Shown here one piece after another: positions 1-12,348 of a DNA stretch of 64,000 nt. The position numbers were made by a program, and so were the translations under genes. Below the pieces are notes generated by a model. It was not told the origin of the DNA. It did not search any database and saw only the letters and a program-made list of their open reading frames with translations. Numbering within the stretch: the first letter of the stretch is position 1; each line of letters opens with the position of its first letter. This DNA comes from Psilocybe azurescens (lineage: Eukaryota; Basidiomycota; Agaricomycetes; Agaricales; Agrocybaceae): NCBI GenBank assembly GCA_023853785.1, contig JAJIRX010000533.1, positions 186,001-250,000 of the forward strand, read 5' to 3'.

Positions 1-3000
1 ATCGCGCTTCATCTTAGGGTCGATACCCGTAGAGAACTCATCAATGAGAACGACCGACGGATTTCCAATAAGTGAAATTGCAAGAGACAATTTTCTCTGA
101 TTTCCACCAGACAGTTTGCTCGCCAATCTCCCAGCATACATGCCCAGAGAAGTTCCCAGTAAAACGGCTTTGACGCTTTCATCTAGCTCCGGTCCTTTCC
201 TTAAGCCTTTTAGCCGTCCGTAGACAATTAAATGCTCCTCGACGGTAAGTTGAGAGTCGATGGCAGTGAATTGGGGGCAGACACCCAAAGCAGCACGAGC
301 AGTGCGCGGATTTCGAACCACAGATGAGCCGCTGATGAAAACATCTCCAATATCAGGAAGAATATCGCCACCTATAGTCTCACATGAGCATAGCGCAGTC
401 AACAACGGAAAAGTAGTAGGGCTTACGAATGATATTGAAAGTGGTCGTTTTTCCCGCTCCATTAGGTCCAAGGAGAGCGAAAATAGTGTCCTTTGAAACA
501 CCTAAGCTCACATCATCGACGACCTGATTATCATTGAACTTTTTCGAAATGTTGATAACGCGAAGAAGATCGTCGGACCCTGCAACCGCCTCCGCGGCAG
601 CGATGACATCCTCTTTCGATGATGAGGCCGTGCCGGTTCCGGAGGAAGGTTGTTTGCGAGGTTTCAGGCGGCGAGGCGTACGCGAGCCGGAATCAACCCA
701 GACAAGAATCGCAAGCAACACGAAGCTATATACAAAGAGATAGAGGATGGGGCCGCCGTATCTCTTGATTCCACCCATAGATGCTGCATTGACTACTGTA
801 CTTCCGTCACAGAGCAACGAAAATAGGTTGACTGAGACGAGGGCAGCGCGTGTCTGCATAACAGTCAAGAAAAGAACAAGACCAAATCCATAAACGTAAA
901 ACGCACCACACTCGCTACTGGTGCCACAATTGACGTAGAAAAATGGATGATGGTAGTCAGCCGTGTGGCCTCAGTGACTTTGCCATATGTCAATACCAGC
1001 AGATACGAAGACAGATAGAGCTAAGGCAGGAGGAGAATAGGCATTAGCATAAAGGTCATCCAAAAATGGGCATGACATACGATGAACATGACGAATTGAT
1101 ATCCAGCAACAGCCGCAAATGCCGCCAAGGGTGTTGCGACCATTAACGATACGCAGTACGAGAACAGAGCGGCCGTGATTCCGTAGAGGACCATGATAAA
1201 CCACTAGGGAGATGACATCAATTAATAAATTCGCGAGAAGTATATTTATTGTTACACTTACCAGGAAGCCGAGACCATGGAATTGGTTCGATGCAGCAGC
1301 AAATACGATTGTGATAAACGTGGATAGGAATACGACTGATATGGAATCGAACATAAGATGTCCCAACCAAAGGCCGATTGGGTCCGTCAATCCGTTCGAT
1401 AATTGCATGGCCTGCACCGACGACCGACGCTCTTTAGATACATAAAGGGTATAAAAAGCAGGGTACACAGCCTGGGCAAGTCATGAAAATGCATCAATCG
1501 TTTTGCACTTATAATGAAGGAATGAACTAAGCCACCCACCATAACAGCGCCAAAGAACACGATCCATCTCAGCGATACCAAAGTGCCCGCAGCCACAGGC
1601 GGGAAAGCAGCGTAGTTCGCTTGGATGATAGCAGGCGCTCCAGGAGTCCCCGAGTTATTAAGAGCGCGATTATAAAGAATGTTGGTAGCTAAGTTGAGCA
1701 TTGTCGGTCCTGTAAGCCCTGGAGGAGAAGCTTCCCATGCAATCAAGGAAGCCCCTGTATTCATATCAAACGAAATTCCACCTAGCGATAAGTTTCTGAA
1801 GTTCTGAGAGATGTTGTTGATGAAGGTCGCATTGTCGGCCACATCAGTCGTGCTAAGGCCGCTGACACTGCTTCCCAGGGTGGAAATGATATTCGGAGGT
1901 TGATCAAGGATACGCAACGAGGGCCCAAACGTGAAGCTGAAAGGAATGATAGGCGAAGATGGGAAGAAGAGAGGTATCGAGACTGGGTCATCAAATCGGC
2001 GGATGCAAGACTGAGATCGGTGTCTGATAAAGACTAGGGGTATACAAGCCCCCGCCACCGCAAGGAGAATGGTCAAAACGGGTGTCAACCAACTTCGCTT
2101 TGCAATTAACACTCGTTTGTGAAAGATCGTGAACGCTTGCTTGAACGGCGAGACAGGCCTTCCGGTTGGAAGATCCATGACATGATGGTCAAATTTGGGC
2201 AGTGGCGAAAGAGAAATACTGTTGCGTGACGTCTTCTCTTCATCAAGGTCTGCGCCAGCGTCATTTTTACTCATTAAATCCAAGAAAATGTCCTCGATCG
2301 TTGTCCCTAGGATATCGTAAGACAATATATGGCCAGCTTCTGCCTCCTCGTCAAGGAGATCCGTAACTTGACGGATAACGCCATTATCTCTCGTCTTTAA
2401 ATGATATATGGATTGTGTAGGGGATGGAGAGGAGATGTAGGTCTGTGGGGATATCAAAGCTATTTTTTGGAATAGGTCATCGACTGCCAGCGAGTTTGAC
2501 TTTTCAACGTCATGGGAAGGCGGGAAGGAGACTTGCATGGAGTAGCCTTCTCCTAAATCACGCTTCAAGGCAACGGGAGGCCCTGATGCAACCACTTTGC
2601 CGGGCGCTGCGAGAATCGCGATATGGTCGGCCAGAAGATCAGCCTCGTCCAAGAACTAGAAAATAAAAAGAAATTAAATTAAATTCGGAACTAGATTGAA
2701 GAAAGGCACGGACATGAGTGGTGAAGACAATACTTCTATCTTCGCGGAAAGCGGTCAGAGTTTTTCCATAATGCCCTTCTGCTGAGGGGGGTCAACACCA
2801 GAAGTGCATTCGTCTACCAGAACAACTAGGAAATACGGAAATGTTTAGTAATTTCAAACAAAGTCAAAATGATTGCTTGCCGACATACTTTTCGACCCTC
2901 CAAGCAGTCCAATAGCCAACTGCAGTTTACGTTTCTGGCCTCCAGAGAGCGTCGCCGCGTTTGCATTGATCTTTTTTCCAGATCGCAGTCGCGTAAGAGC

Positions 3001-5132
3001 TGTTCGAGATCTTCATCCGCCACGGAATTTTGCGACCATTTCACAGCTTTCCAGACTCGCAGCGTTTGAAGGCAGCTCAATTCCGGGAAAAGGACGTTCT
3101 TCTGCGGTACGATCCCTACAGTACCGCGGGGAGGTCGAGGAACTCTGCCTTCGAATGTGACAGTTCCACTGGTGATGCTAGACAGCCCAGCAACGACAGA
3201 CAACGAAGTCGATTTTCCAGCACTATAAAAAGGCGACGGCTCATCATCAGTTCAAAGAAACAAAGCGCATATAGTCTATATGCATACGCACCCATTCGAA
3301 CCCAAAAGAACGAATATGCCTGTCTTCGGAATGTCCAGGCTCAAGTTCGAAACGGCCGTCACATCGCTTTTAGAGCTGAACCGCGAGGTTTTGTAAACCT
3401 TTGTGAGGTTGCGGATGGAGATGGCGGCGTTTTCAGGAATCGGGGGCTGTTCTTGAGCTGGTGCCTTTTTCCAGAATGCCCAGGATCTTTTTGGGGACTG
3501 AGCTGGCGCAACTGGACGAGCGTCGTACAAAGATTTCTCGAGCCGTACTGCGATGTACGGCCATACGAAGATGTCAATCTGGAATACAGTTAATTTTATG
3601 CTGAATGTAGGGGTTGTGAAAATGAGACTTACTACGGCCGCAATAAGCAGGGGACCGAGGGTGATTCCCTTATCCGGATCACCTTTCGATACAATTGTAG
3701 CGAGTTGGTGGTTTTCATAGCCGCAGATAGCTTTCAAAGCAAAGATATAGAAGGAGGGTGGGAAAAGGATAGAGAAGATGAAGAGGAATCCGCTGCCATT
3801 CGACTTGATGACGAGCGCAAGAATAGCCAATATAATGCCAAAGAAAGTGGTCACCACAGCAGCGAGCTGCGGGCTTTTGCCGAAAGGAGCGGCGACGAAG
3901 AAAGACCAGCTTGCGAGGACCAGGCCTAGGAGAAGATGAACGCCAAAGATGAGTCCGGCGCTGGACGCCTTGAACACCTGGAATTTCCAGGTTAACGAGA
4001 CGATGATCCAAGCAGGGAGGTAGGTGAGCGAAATTCCGATATGCCAAGATCTTTGAGGAATGGTTAGGAGTGGGAAGAATGGAAAGTGCACGAGTGGTGC
4101 TTACAAGATCCTTGCTGAATCTTTCAGACCCATCGCCTTCATGTGCTCCGTAAGCAGCGTCGCTCGTTCTCCCGAAACCGATCCTGGAAGCTGGTATGAG
4201 ATTCCAACAAAAGTAACGAAACTAAGACAGGAGTCAGTTTCCGTCAATGTCAACAGGTGCAATAAATTTTACTCACAAAGCTAGAGCTAGTAAATCCCGA
4301 ATGCCTCTAATGTAACTCAGCCGAATGCCCGTCTTTTGTTCCTCTTGAGTTTCCTGCGTGAACGGCCATTCCAAAGGTGTCTGTTGCTCAACGTTTGTCT
4401 GCAGCTCTATGATAGCCTGCAAGCGTGATTCAGTCATCAACATTCAGGGGCAAATTCAGCGACATACCCGATCTATGGACCACTGTAAGGGAAGTATGCG
4501 TTTCTCAAAATCGCTCCCATGATGGATAACGTCGATGAACCCAAGTCCAGAGTCCGCTGAGATGGTGTAATTGACGGGTCTCGTAGCGCTGCCGTTCGCT
4601 GGGATATCGTAGAAGACAATGGCAGCGAAACATTGCGAGAACAAATTGAAGTTCTGAGGACAGAGCGAAGCAATGGTAGTTGGGTCGTCGACTTTCCTGA
4701 TCGCAGCGCGTTGGCTGGAGGTAAAGTCGGATGTGATTCTGGAGATAATATCGTCAGGGGAAGGGTTGCTGGTCCCATCTGTTGCATCCGACCAGATGAA
4801 GCTCAGTTTGGGGTCGAATTGGCTTTGGAGAGATTTGATTGGGACAGGGTCGCCGATGCCGTACTAGGAGAGCAATGTTAATCTTCTCTCGGTTAGGGAA
4901 TTCAGGAAACATACGTCGTTCAGCCTGTTCAAAAAAACTTGGGCTGTAGCAAGGAAAGATCCATATGCAATGGGTAGAATAAAACAACGTAAAATGGTCC
5001 ACTGTTCATCGTATGAGGTTAGTCTAACACCGTGAGATTTGATTGAGAACGACGCACAAAAGAGTGTTTGGACAAAACTATCCAGTTCTTCCAGATAAGT
5101 GCGCGAAGCTGCAGCCAGAATATGTTGGCCAT
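1..5132 (-). CDS. ABCA-type full ABC transporter (3' end beyond window)
   Basis: Full-size ABC transporter of the ABCA class, presumably moving lipids or other hydrophobic substrates across an internal or plasma membrane. The ATG at 5132 begins MANIFWLQLRALIWKNW, the usual amphipathic start of this class. A large non-cytosolic loop and a membrane block (about 3.6-4.1 kb) follow. The first nucleotide-binding domain has Walker A GSNGAGKST split by an intron near 3226-3288, signature LSGGQKRKLQLAIG near 2905-2945 and an H-loop TTHFLDEADLLADH near 2640-2710. The second membrane half spans about 2.1-0.7 kb. The second NBD has GPNGAGKTTT near 440-470, signature LSGGNQRK near 95-120 and Walker B VVLIDEF near 25-50. 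About ten short introns; an apparent stop near 1021 sits inside a GTATGT...TTAG intron. No frameshift was needed. The end of NBD2 is missing at the left edge. Class assignment is firm; substrate is unknown. Confidence 0.92.
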
Positions 5133-6811
5133 GGGTATAGAACGACTATGGGTATTTCGTCAGACAGCCTGTCTCATAGTACAAGGCAAGCAGCAACGTC
5201 GAGGATATTAAAGAAAGGCTGTCAGGGTGGTTTAAACCAGCATGAGAACTAAAAGCTAATTTTGTTTGTGGTAAATGCGTGACGTGCTGATGATCGCAGG
5301 CCGTGTCAACAGATCGGCTGGGCGCAGCCTCTACTCATCAATCTGTCTCAGGTACCTGCATACATAAGAAATATTACATCCTTTAGTATACCAGTTGTAC
5401 ATACACACCTAAATACAATTAAAACCTGGATAAAATGAATAAGGCTCCCTTCTCCTTAACCCAGTGAGATCTATGAACTGCCTACCGGTGTTCAGAACGT
5501 CAAACCTGTAAGAGGGCTGGGGGTCCCGTCGAGGCTTGATAGTTGACAGGTCTATCAATCCCCTCGACGGACCGGCGAGTTCCTATATTGGGACCGCAAA
5601 ATCGCCATCCATCCATCCATCCATCCCGCCGCCCAGAGTTTCCTGTTTGTCGCCGAGCTCGACCTTTGAAGACCATTCCGGGCGCCGTTATGTCAATGTA
5701 TTTAGCACATAGGTCAAACATTGGTAGAACGCGTCGAATTACAAGAATCCTTTTTGAATTGATATCTTCAACTGTTGCTTTCTTCGACGTTACCCTGAAC
5801 TGTGCCGCAGCCGGCTTATCGGAAGAGAGACGGTGGAAGTAACAGAAGAGATGAGGAGAGGTCTAATCGTATGGATTGATTTGCCGCTTTTGACTGGGTT
5901 CCCACGCCATTCCTGCGATAAATGGATTAAAAGGCGATTAGATTGGCTGCGAGCAGCAGGCTTGGAACACTTGGAACTGCTTGGGACGGGCTTGGGTCAA
6001 AAGTTTGGAAATCTGTTAAAATCCCGAAGCCAAGTGTTTAGAGAAAAGCCGGGGTTCAGGAGGCTATTCCAGAGACTTCAGCAGCTTTCAATTTAAAATA
6101 TTCAAACAGTTTTTAGCCTTCCAAGGAATTAACTCGACGGCCAAAGATACATCTGTAAAATAAAAATGGACACGAAATATAGTTCTACAAGGTAAAGCGC
6201 AGTGATGCATCTACAGACTACATACCAATGGAAATAGCAGGGTGTCAATAACCAAGAGAACGTTCAAAATAGCGATTGTTGAATTTGGAGTGAGGTTGCG
6301 ATTAAAGAGAAGCCGCCTTCGTCGCTGAAGTTAAAATACACATAAAGATTACAGATAGATCGAAAGGAGAAGGTTGTACAAGGCAATTTTGCTGATATCA
6401 AGTTATAATTCATGAAATGCATTGAGGCATCTATGAAATGAAGATGCAGTTTTTTGGAGAAGTTCATCATGTCTCGATGTCGTATAAGGATGACTAGCGG
6501 ACTAGCAAAATGCATTCATGCTGAAAGTGGAAGTAGCTATAAATAAGTTTATTCAGGACAATTACACGGGCACGTTAAAGACCCTTACCATGTCAATGCT
6601 TGTGAATGCTGCCCTAAGATTGCACGATTTTAACGCGGTCAGAGGCCTGCGGCCGGTGGTATTCGAGAATCTGGCCCTGGTAAAAGCGTAGACACCGGCA
6701 GAAAGGTATAAATATTCGATCCTATCGGTGTCGCAGCAGGCGTCTGACTGGCGCCTGCAGAGTATTGACAGCTGGGCCTTGCGGAAGGCACAGGCAAAGC
6801 TGATACTTCAA
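5133..6811. other. Intergenic region with a CCAT microsatellite
   Basis: Lies between the ABCA start and the gene at 6.8 kb. A short (CCAT)n tract of about five units lies at 5605-5627. Small open frames near 5543-6096 lack splice logic, family resemblance or good starts. The stretch 6100-6600 is AT-rich and may hold the 3' end of the minus-strand gene at 6812-7447. I see no RNA gene. Confidence 0.5.
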
Positions 6812-7447
6812 CTATTTTACTGATGACTGGGGGTACTGAATGGGCATGACGCGGCCAGGTACCTCCGTCACAGGTTTGCTTCGACATGAACAAAAGTTTG
6901 CAGCCGGATCCCCATCTCTGTACAAAGAACTCAGCCATCCCTATTTTATAAAATGTCAGCATTTTGCACACAGCGAATTTCTGATATGAAAACATACCGA
7001 TCCGGAAAACAAAACCGAGTTTCCGACTTTGACCCCATACGATCCTACTAAATCTCCGAGAGTGTCCAAGAACATACCCCACAAGATTATAACCAAGAAA
7101 GCGAGTAAAAGCGCCCTTGAAAATCGTCGAAGTGTCGACGGTCTTCGATGGGGACTGGAACTCCTACTTCTCCCGGGGCTGCCATGTCGTCCTCCATGCC
7201 TCCGTCCTCTCCGTGGTGATCCTCGATGATGAGAATGTCTTTCTTCTGATCCATGAGCTTCCCCGTGGGGATTTGTTACAGAGTGGTAACTTGGAATATG
7301 CGCTGTATGTGCAGGAGCGGCCAATGCAGCTGCATATGTTGGTGGAGGGGCAGGCGGCGAAGATATCGGCGATGTTGGGTTAGAGCTCCCTCCTTTTAGT
7401 GGAGAGCGCTCATTGGGAGAATCAGGTTCTTCTGCGAGGACAATCAT
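6812..7447 (-). CDS. Proline-rich single-pass membrane protein, short member of the 27-34 kb family
   Basis: The ATG at 7447 (MIVLAEEPDSPNERSP) opens a proline-rich segment with PPPTYA, then a His/Arg/Ser-rich basic stretch, then one hydrophobic helix (LLLAFLVIILWGMFL). The same order (PPPY-like segment, basic stretch, helix with an internal W, intron shortly after) occurs in the genes at 27.0 and 31.2 kb. An intron at 6939-6996 (GTATGT...ATAG) joins in frame to a short tail ending with a stop at 6812. The beta-rich ectodomain of the paralogs is not clear here. An alternative splice (donor near 6850, acceptor AAG near 6780) would give a longer tail resembling the paralogs' post-helix block and end near 6562. 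The exon 1 call is fair; the 3' structure is uncertain. The gene may be a truncated family member. Function unknown. Confidence 0.5.
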
Positions 7448-8013
7448 GTTTCCTTTCGATAATATTGACTGCAAGAAATGCCAAGAATTCGACCGTCGCT
7501 GCGCGCTCTGTTGTGAATCGATTATCGAACGAGTTGAAAACAGAGCACTCCGCTAAGCATGGCCCTCGACTCCAACTATCTATATGTTTTGCCTGTGAGA
7601 AATATCCCGCCCACATGGACATTCTTGACAATCAATTGTGACTCATGTTATTCCATCATCATCATGTGGATCATGTGTCGGAAGTGTCGACTGCGGACCT
7701 CTGCGTACGCAGCAAAACTACGCTGGAGAATGTAGTCTCTTATCTGATAGACCTCGGCAAATAAAAGGAAGTCAAGAAGAAGCTACGAGAGGCTATTGAG
7801 GAGTAAATGCATAAAGACATATAGTCAAAAGTCAAGAAACAGGATTTCAAACTAATTGAAGCCTTTGACTCTGAGGGTGTCGCGGTCCGGCTTCCATGTC
7901 ACGTGAATAAACTTTTTCTAATTTCATGCACTTCGAAGTTGACTTGAGGAATCAGGACGCGACGAACGTTAACTTTTGACGCCAGCACCGACGGATCGAC
8001 GTGCTTTAGACGA
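7448..8013. other. Intergenic, shared 5' region
   Basis: Region between divergent genes: the membrane protein (minus) and KRI1 (plus). A possible acceptor just upstream of 7447 suggests a 5' UTR intron for the minus gene. I see no other gene. Confidence 0.4.
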
Positions 8014-10695
8014 TGAGCAAACTATTCTCCGATGATGAAGGCGACGGCGGAGGCAGTACTATGCTCACTATCAACGAACATTACGCCAAAGCTTTCGAGT
8101 ACAGGAAGGAGCGGGAGGAATTGGAAAAACGTATGTGGTTGTATTCATTTAACACATAACAATCCACTTACGCAATGCTGAAATATCTCCAGTGAAAGCG
8201 AAATATGGGTCAGATTATGACCCTGATGCATCAGGCTCCGACTTCTCAACCGATTCTGAAAGTGCCGAGTCAGAGGACGAACATGGTGAAGAGCTTACGC
8301 CTGCAGTAGACGCTGCCATTCTGCGCACTCTCGCAAGGATCAGGAAGAAAGACCCCGAGATATATGATTCATCGAAGAGTATCTTTGGACGTAAGTTGCC
8401 GAATATCCATCCTGGAACCATTTTCTTACATTCTACATCAGAGGAACGCGAACGGTTAGCCGCTAAAACTCCCCAACTTTTGAACGGACAAACAAAATCG
8501 AAAATCAAGGTGTGCTGTGCTTACATTGCTCAAATCCCTACCAATTTAACATAGCTTCTTCTAGTCAAAACCCTTGACAGTCCGTCAAGTTAATCTGGAC
8601 GCGATGCTGAACCCTTCAAGATCTCCATCTCCAGAAGCCGAGTCCAACCAACTTCTGACGCACGTACAAGAACAGGAAGCCCTCCGACGAGAAACCATAG
8701 CAGCTTTTCACGGAGCCGTTGCTGATACCGGCGAGGACGATTTCCTTATTCCCCGAGAGAAGACCAAAGACGAGAGAGAAGCGGAGGAAGAGGAATATCG
8801 GGCTTTCTTGGAGCGAGAAGTTGGTGATCTGAAGGAACTTGTGACTATAGAAAGGGATGAGGATACGGACGAAGAGGGAAAGCAGGTAAAGGAAGAAGCG
8901 GTTGATGAAGAGGGCGAGGGCGAGGCAGGAGAAACTGACAAGAAGAAGAAGAAAAAAGAAGAAAAAAGAAAAGCAAGAAGGCGACAGGTGAAGGCGAATC
9001 TCAAAATGTCCCTAAATCGAAGGCCGAACAAGATCAAGAATTCCTTATGAAGTGCGTCTCGATTTCATATCATATATTATTGCAATATCTGACTATTCTC
9101 TAGCTACATTTTGAACCGTGGTTGGATAGATCACTCTGCAGGCCATGTACCTACGTACAACGAAGTGACCGAGCAGGCTCCGGAACGTCGCAAAAGAAGG
9201 GGAAATCCAAAGCCGAACCCAAAGATGACGGCGACGCACCAAACGAAGACGACGACGAAGACGGGGGTCTGCTCTCAGACTCCTCTTTCGAGTCCGTGGC
9301 CTCCTATTTCGAGGCATCATACAACCATCGCTTTGAAGAACCAGGCGCAGCAACGATTCCCTCCTTCCCGCGTAATCTCCCATCTCTCGTGCGCAGGGAA
9401 GACACGACACGAAAAGAAGCTCGAGAAAGACGAAAGAAACGTAAAGAGGAGGAGCTGCAGAAGAAACGCGAAGAGGTGAAACGCATGAAGGCTCTCAAAA
9501 TGCGCGAGGTGAAACGGAAGTTGGAGCTGATCGGCCGACAGGGAGGGCTGAAGAAGGGGATGGGCAAAGGGGACGGCGGAGATGAGGATGAGGAGTTCGT
9601 AGATGAGGCATTGAGGGAGCTGGATCTGGAGGGTGAATGGGACCCTGAGAAGCATGACCGGCAGATGGCTGGTTTGTTTGATCGCGGCGCAGAGGCGTTC
9701 GAGGATGAGGATGGGTTCGATGAACAATTCGACGAGGGTGATGACGATGTGAAATACGACGCAGACGGCAAGCCAGTATGGGAGGATGATGTTGACATTG
9801 GTGATATCCCTATCTCAGACGACGATGCCGACATCATCTACGCTCCTCCGCCAGAACCAAGCAAAAAAAGACAAGAAGAAAAAGAAGAAGAAGAAGAAAA
9901 ATGACGACGACGACGACGAACAAGGAGCCGTAGATGTCGATGCCATGGATGCCGATGTTCAACCTAGCTACAACGAAAACGAGGAATGGGATGGTACAGA
10001 AGAAATGCGAAAACGGAAATTCAACGAATACATGGACCAAATCTATGGTTTGGACTTCAATGACTTGGTACGCAATTTTTGCTCTATCGCTCTCTCTAAT
10101 CTCTTTTCTTACGCATCATGGTCCGCCATAGGTCGGCGGCATACCCACAAGGTTTAAATATGTTCCCGTCCATAAACAAAATTACGCGCTTACCCCAGCG
10201 GAAATCTTAATGGCTACCGATCAAGAACTGAACGAGTACATGAGCGTCAAGAAATACGCACCATACCGACAAGACAAGGGCGATCGATCAAGATGGAACA
10301 AGTCTGCGCAAGAGAAACTGCACGAGCTCAAAGCCAAGGTCGGCGAACGCAGTGGGGGCAGGTTCAACACTGGCTCAGGAGGCCGAGGAAATGCAGACGA
10401 CGCTGAGGGCGAGAAAGTGAAGAAACGTAAAGGAAAGAAAGAGCGCATGAAGCTGAAGGCTGCTATCGGTGGCACTGACGGCGCCGACGGCGCCGACGTG
10501 GATATGCAGGAGGCCGCGACGCCAATTTCTGCACCCAACCAAGGCAACAAACGGAAGCGAAATGGTGCGGAAGAGGATGCTCAGCCCGTGAGCGTCGGAA
10601 ATGTCGAAGATGATGCCAATGAGGATGCAGGCGACGGCGCAGCAAAGAAGAAAAAGAGACGGCATCACAAGAAGGCTGACGCGGCGCAGGCCTGA
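8014..10695 (+). CDS. KRI1: KRI1 family ribosome-biogenesis protein, with three apparent frameshifts
   Basis: Kri1 is a nucleolar protein needed for 40S subunit assembly in yeast. Start MSKLFSDDEGDGGG at 8014. Introns at 8131-8192, about 8392-8441, 8510-8565, 9052-9103 and 10068-10131 all join in frame. Family hallmarks: acidic N-terminus; FLMNYILNRGWID across the fourth intron; SVASYFEASYNHRFEEPGA; PSLVRREDTTRKEARERRK; and a C-terminal domain with KFNEYMDQIYGLDFNDL and PTRFKYVPVHKQNYALTP. The tail is lysine-rich. The reading frame must shift three times: in a purine tract at 8939-8985, near 9178-9190, and in an A7 run at 9863-9869. Before and after each shift the conserved protein is intact, so run-length errors are likelier than a dead gene, given that yeast KRI1 is essential. 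Identity is secure; the exact protein is not. Confidence 0.93.
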
Positions 10696-11361
10696 TTATA
10701 TTTACCCTGCTTTTTATGACGTCCGTGTACTACTCCGCGTACGCGCTTTGACGTTCCTACATTGACTGATGGATGATTGTATATTTGTGCTTTTCATATT
10801 TCTGTTCATATCTGTTCACTGAAGCCTTTGAAGCTCTATGTTTGCGCTGCAGTTATTTCCTCTTTCTTGGGCAATCGTTTTCTCGCAATTCGGGGTGCAA
10901 AACTGTCAATACCAAGCCATCGGCGTTGCAAAATTCTAGACCAGCAAACACTTTCCTTCAAGTTCGAAGTGAAAGTCGGGGAAAAGCAATGCAGGGTTCG
11001 GGGTTCGTGACTGTTTTGAGCGCCACCCAAAAGATAAAGAACATCGGTATGTATAATATTAGAATTTTACCTTCTGTTCCTTCGCCAACTTAAATCATCT
11101 GTGTGGGCAATGCTATCAGTCTGTCAGCTTGACGCTCTGCTTTTATCTCTTATCAATCTTTTCAGACAAGATATTCGTATATATGAGGTAAAAAATACAT
11201 AATTTTTGGTCAAACTTGAGGATGGGAGAGTATGTGGTTGTGAAAACTACCGAAAATAGTCAAACACCTGACCAAAAATAGGGGAACCGCAGTGCACATT
11301 TATTCTTAAACTAGTCAATATCCGTTAGCTCTATTACTCATATATCAATAATTATTTCAAA
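10696..11361. other. Intergenic, convergent 3' ends
   Basis: Lies between the 3' ends of KRI1 and the first BTB gene. A short imperfect inverted motif (TTTTTGGTCA near 11201 and its complement near 11275) is the only structure seen. No gene is supported. Confidence 0.4.
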
Positions 11362-12348
11362 TCAAGGCTCAAAGTATAGGGACTGACCATTCACTGGCAT
11401 TGACATTCCTTGGAACTCTTCCTGGAAGAGGTCGTTAATATGAGGAGTGATTTGGCAAGGGCACCCGGTTAAGCCGAACTTAAGACCTGTGAAAACTTTG
11501 CAAGTAGTGCAAAATGATATCAATATGCCCTCAACTGCGATCAGTTCTCGAACCCGGTATATCTTTGCTATCGTCTCCCAATCCAGTGCGAAGGTCGAAG
11601 GATCACGCAGCTCTTCTGGTGTTATTTGTTTGATCTGGCAGAGCTTCACGAATCCAGTTCGTACCCACTCTACAACTTGATATGTGCGCCCTGCCAATAT
11701 CATTTCGTGTGTTGGCATTTCCTTGAGAAGGATCGCAATTGCTGTTATTGCTTGGAGACGAATCTAATCGCAGTCGCATTGTTAGTAGCTTCAGTGGGAG
11801 AGACGCAACGTACCTCTTTAAACTCCCACATAGTTGCTAGACGCAGCACCCCAATCCAGTCGTCGTATTCGGATAGAGTGGGTAGTCCACTGAGAAGCAT
11901 TGTTAACTTTAAATCCGGCAGACACCATTTATGGACGTACTAAGGGTTGCGATGTAACACTCGGAGAAAGGCACGGAAGTGTGATATCTGAACTCCTTCC
12001 AGGTGCATAGCGTCTTGTTGTGTCTGTCCATTCCTAGGACCCCTGAAAGAGAAAATCGTTTCGAAAGTGGTAGGTCCGGCAGCTTGGAGCTCGCGCTTAT
12101 TGACGCTGAAGAGCACCCCTTCCACCTAGAATGAACCCACAAAGAGACATTCTCATCAAGAATCCACTAATAGATCATCTGGAAAGTACCTCGAATGTCA
12201 CAATCTCACAGTTAAAGAAATCATCGTATGTATGCGTTGAAGTTGTTGAAGCTGGCGCCGAAGTTGTAGTGGTAGATGCAGCTCTTGCGGGCTTTGATAC
12301 TACTCGTACTACCTCTGGACGATCTCCATCGTAAAGAGAGGCGGTCAT
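11362..12348 (-). CDS. BTB/POZ-domain protein, lineage-expanded family (copy 1)
   Basis: Four exons read without frameshift. Exon 1 from ATG 12348 (MTASLYDGDRPE) has an S/T-rich spacer then YDDFFNCEIVTFE. Exon 2 begins VEGVLFSVNKREL and carries TFETIFSF and ISHFRAFLRVL. Exon 3 is LSEYDDWIGVLRLATMWEFKE. Exon 4 begins IRLQAITAIA and contains LDWETIAKIYRVRE. This is the BTB fold followed by a BACK-like helical part. The C-terminus has a cysteine cluster (CTTC, then CPC). BTB proteins usually dimerise and often recruit substrates to cullin-3 ligases; that role here is inference. The same layout recurs at 24.9, 39.5, 40.9, 42.0 and 48.8 kb. Confidence 0.85.

Noticed and set aside
1021..1080. Premature stop in the ABCA gene
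   Set aside because: The segment is a GTATGT...TTAG intron and the protein is continuous across it.
8939..8985. Programmed minus-one frameshift in KRI1
   Set aside because: Zero-frame codons do not form a standard X XXY YYZ site, and two more frame changes in the same gene plus many elsewhere point to sequence error.
9304..9837. Long minus-strand serine-rich frame
   Set aside because: Shadow of the acidic, lysine-rich KRI1 coding strand.
11201..11281. Short inverted motif TTTTTGGTCA as a MITE
   Set aside because: Ends are imperfect and very short, and no second copy was found.
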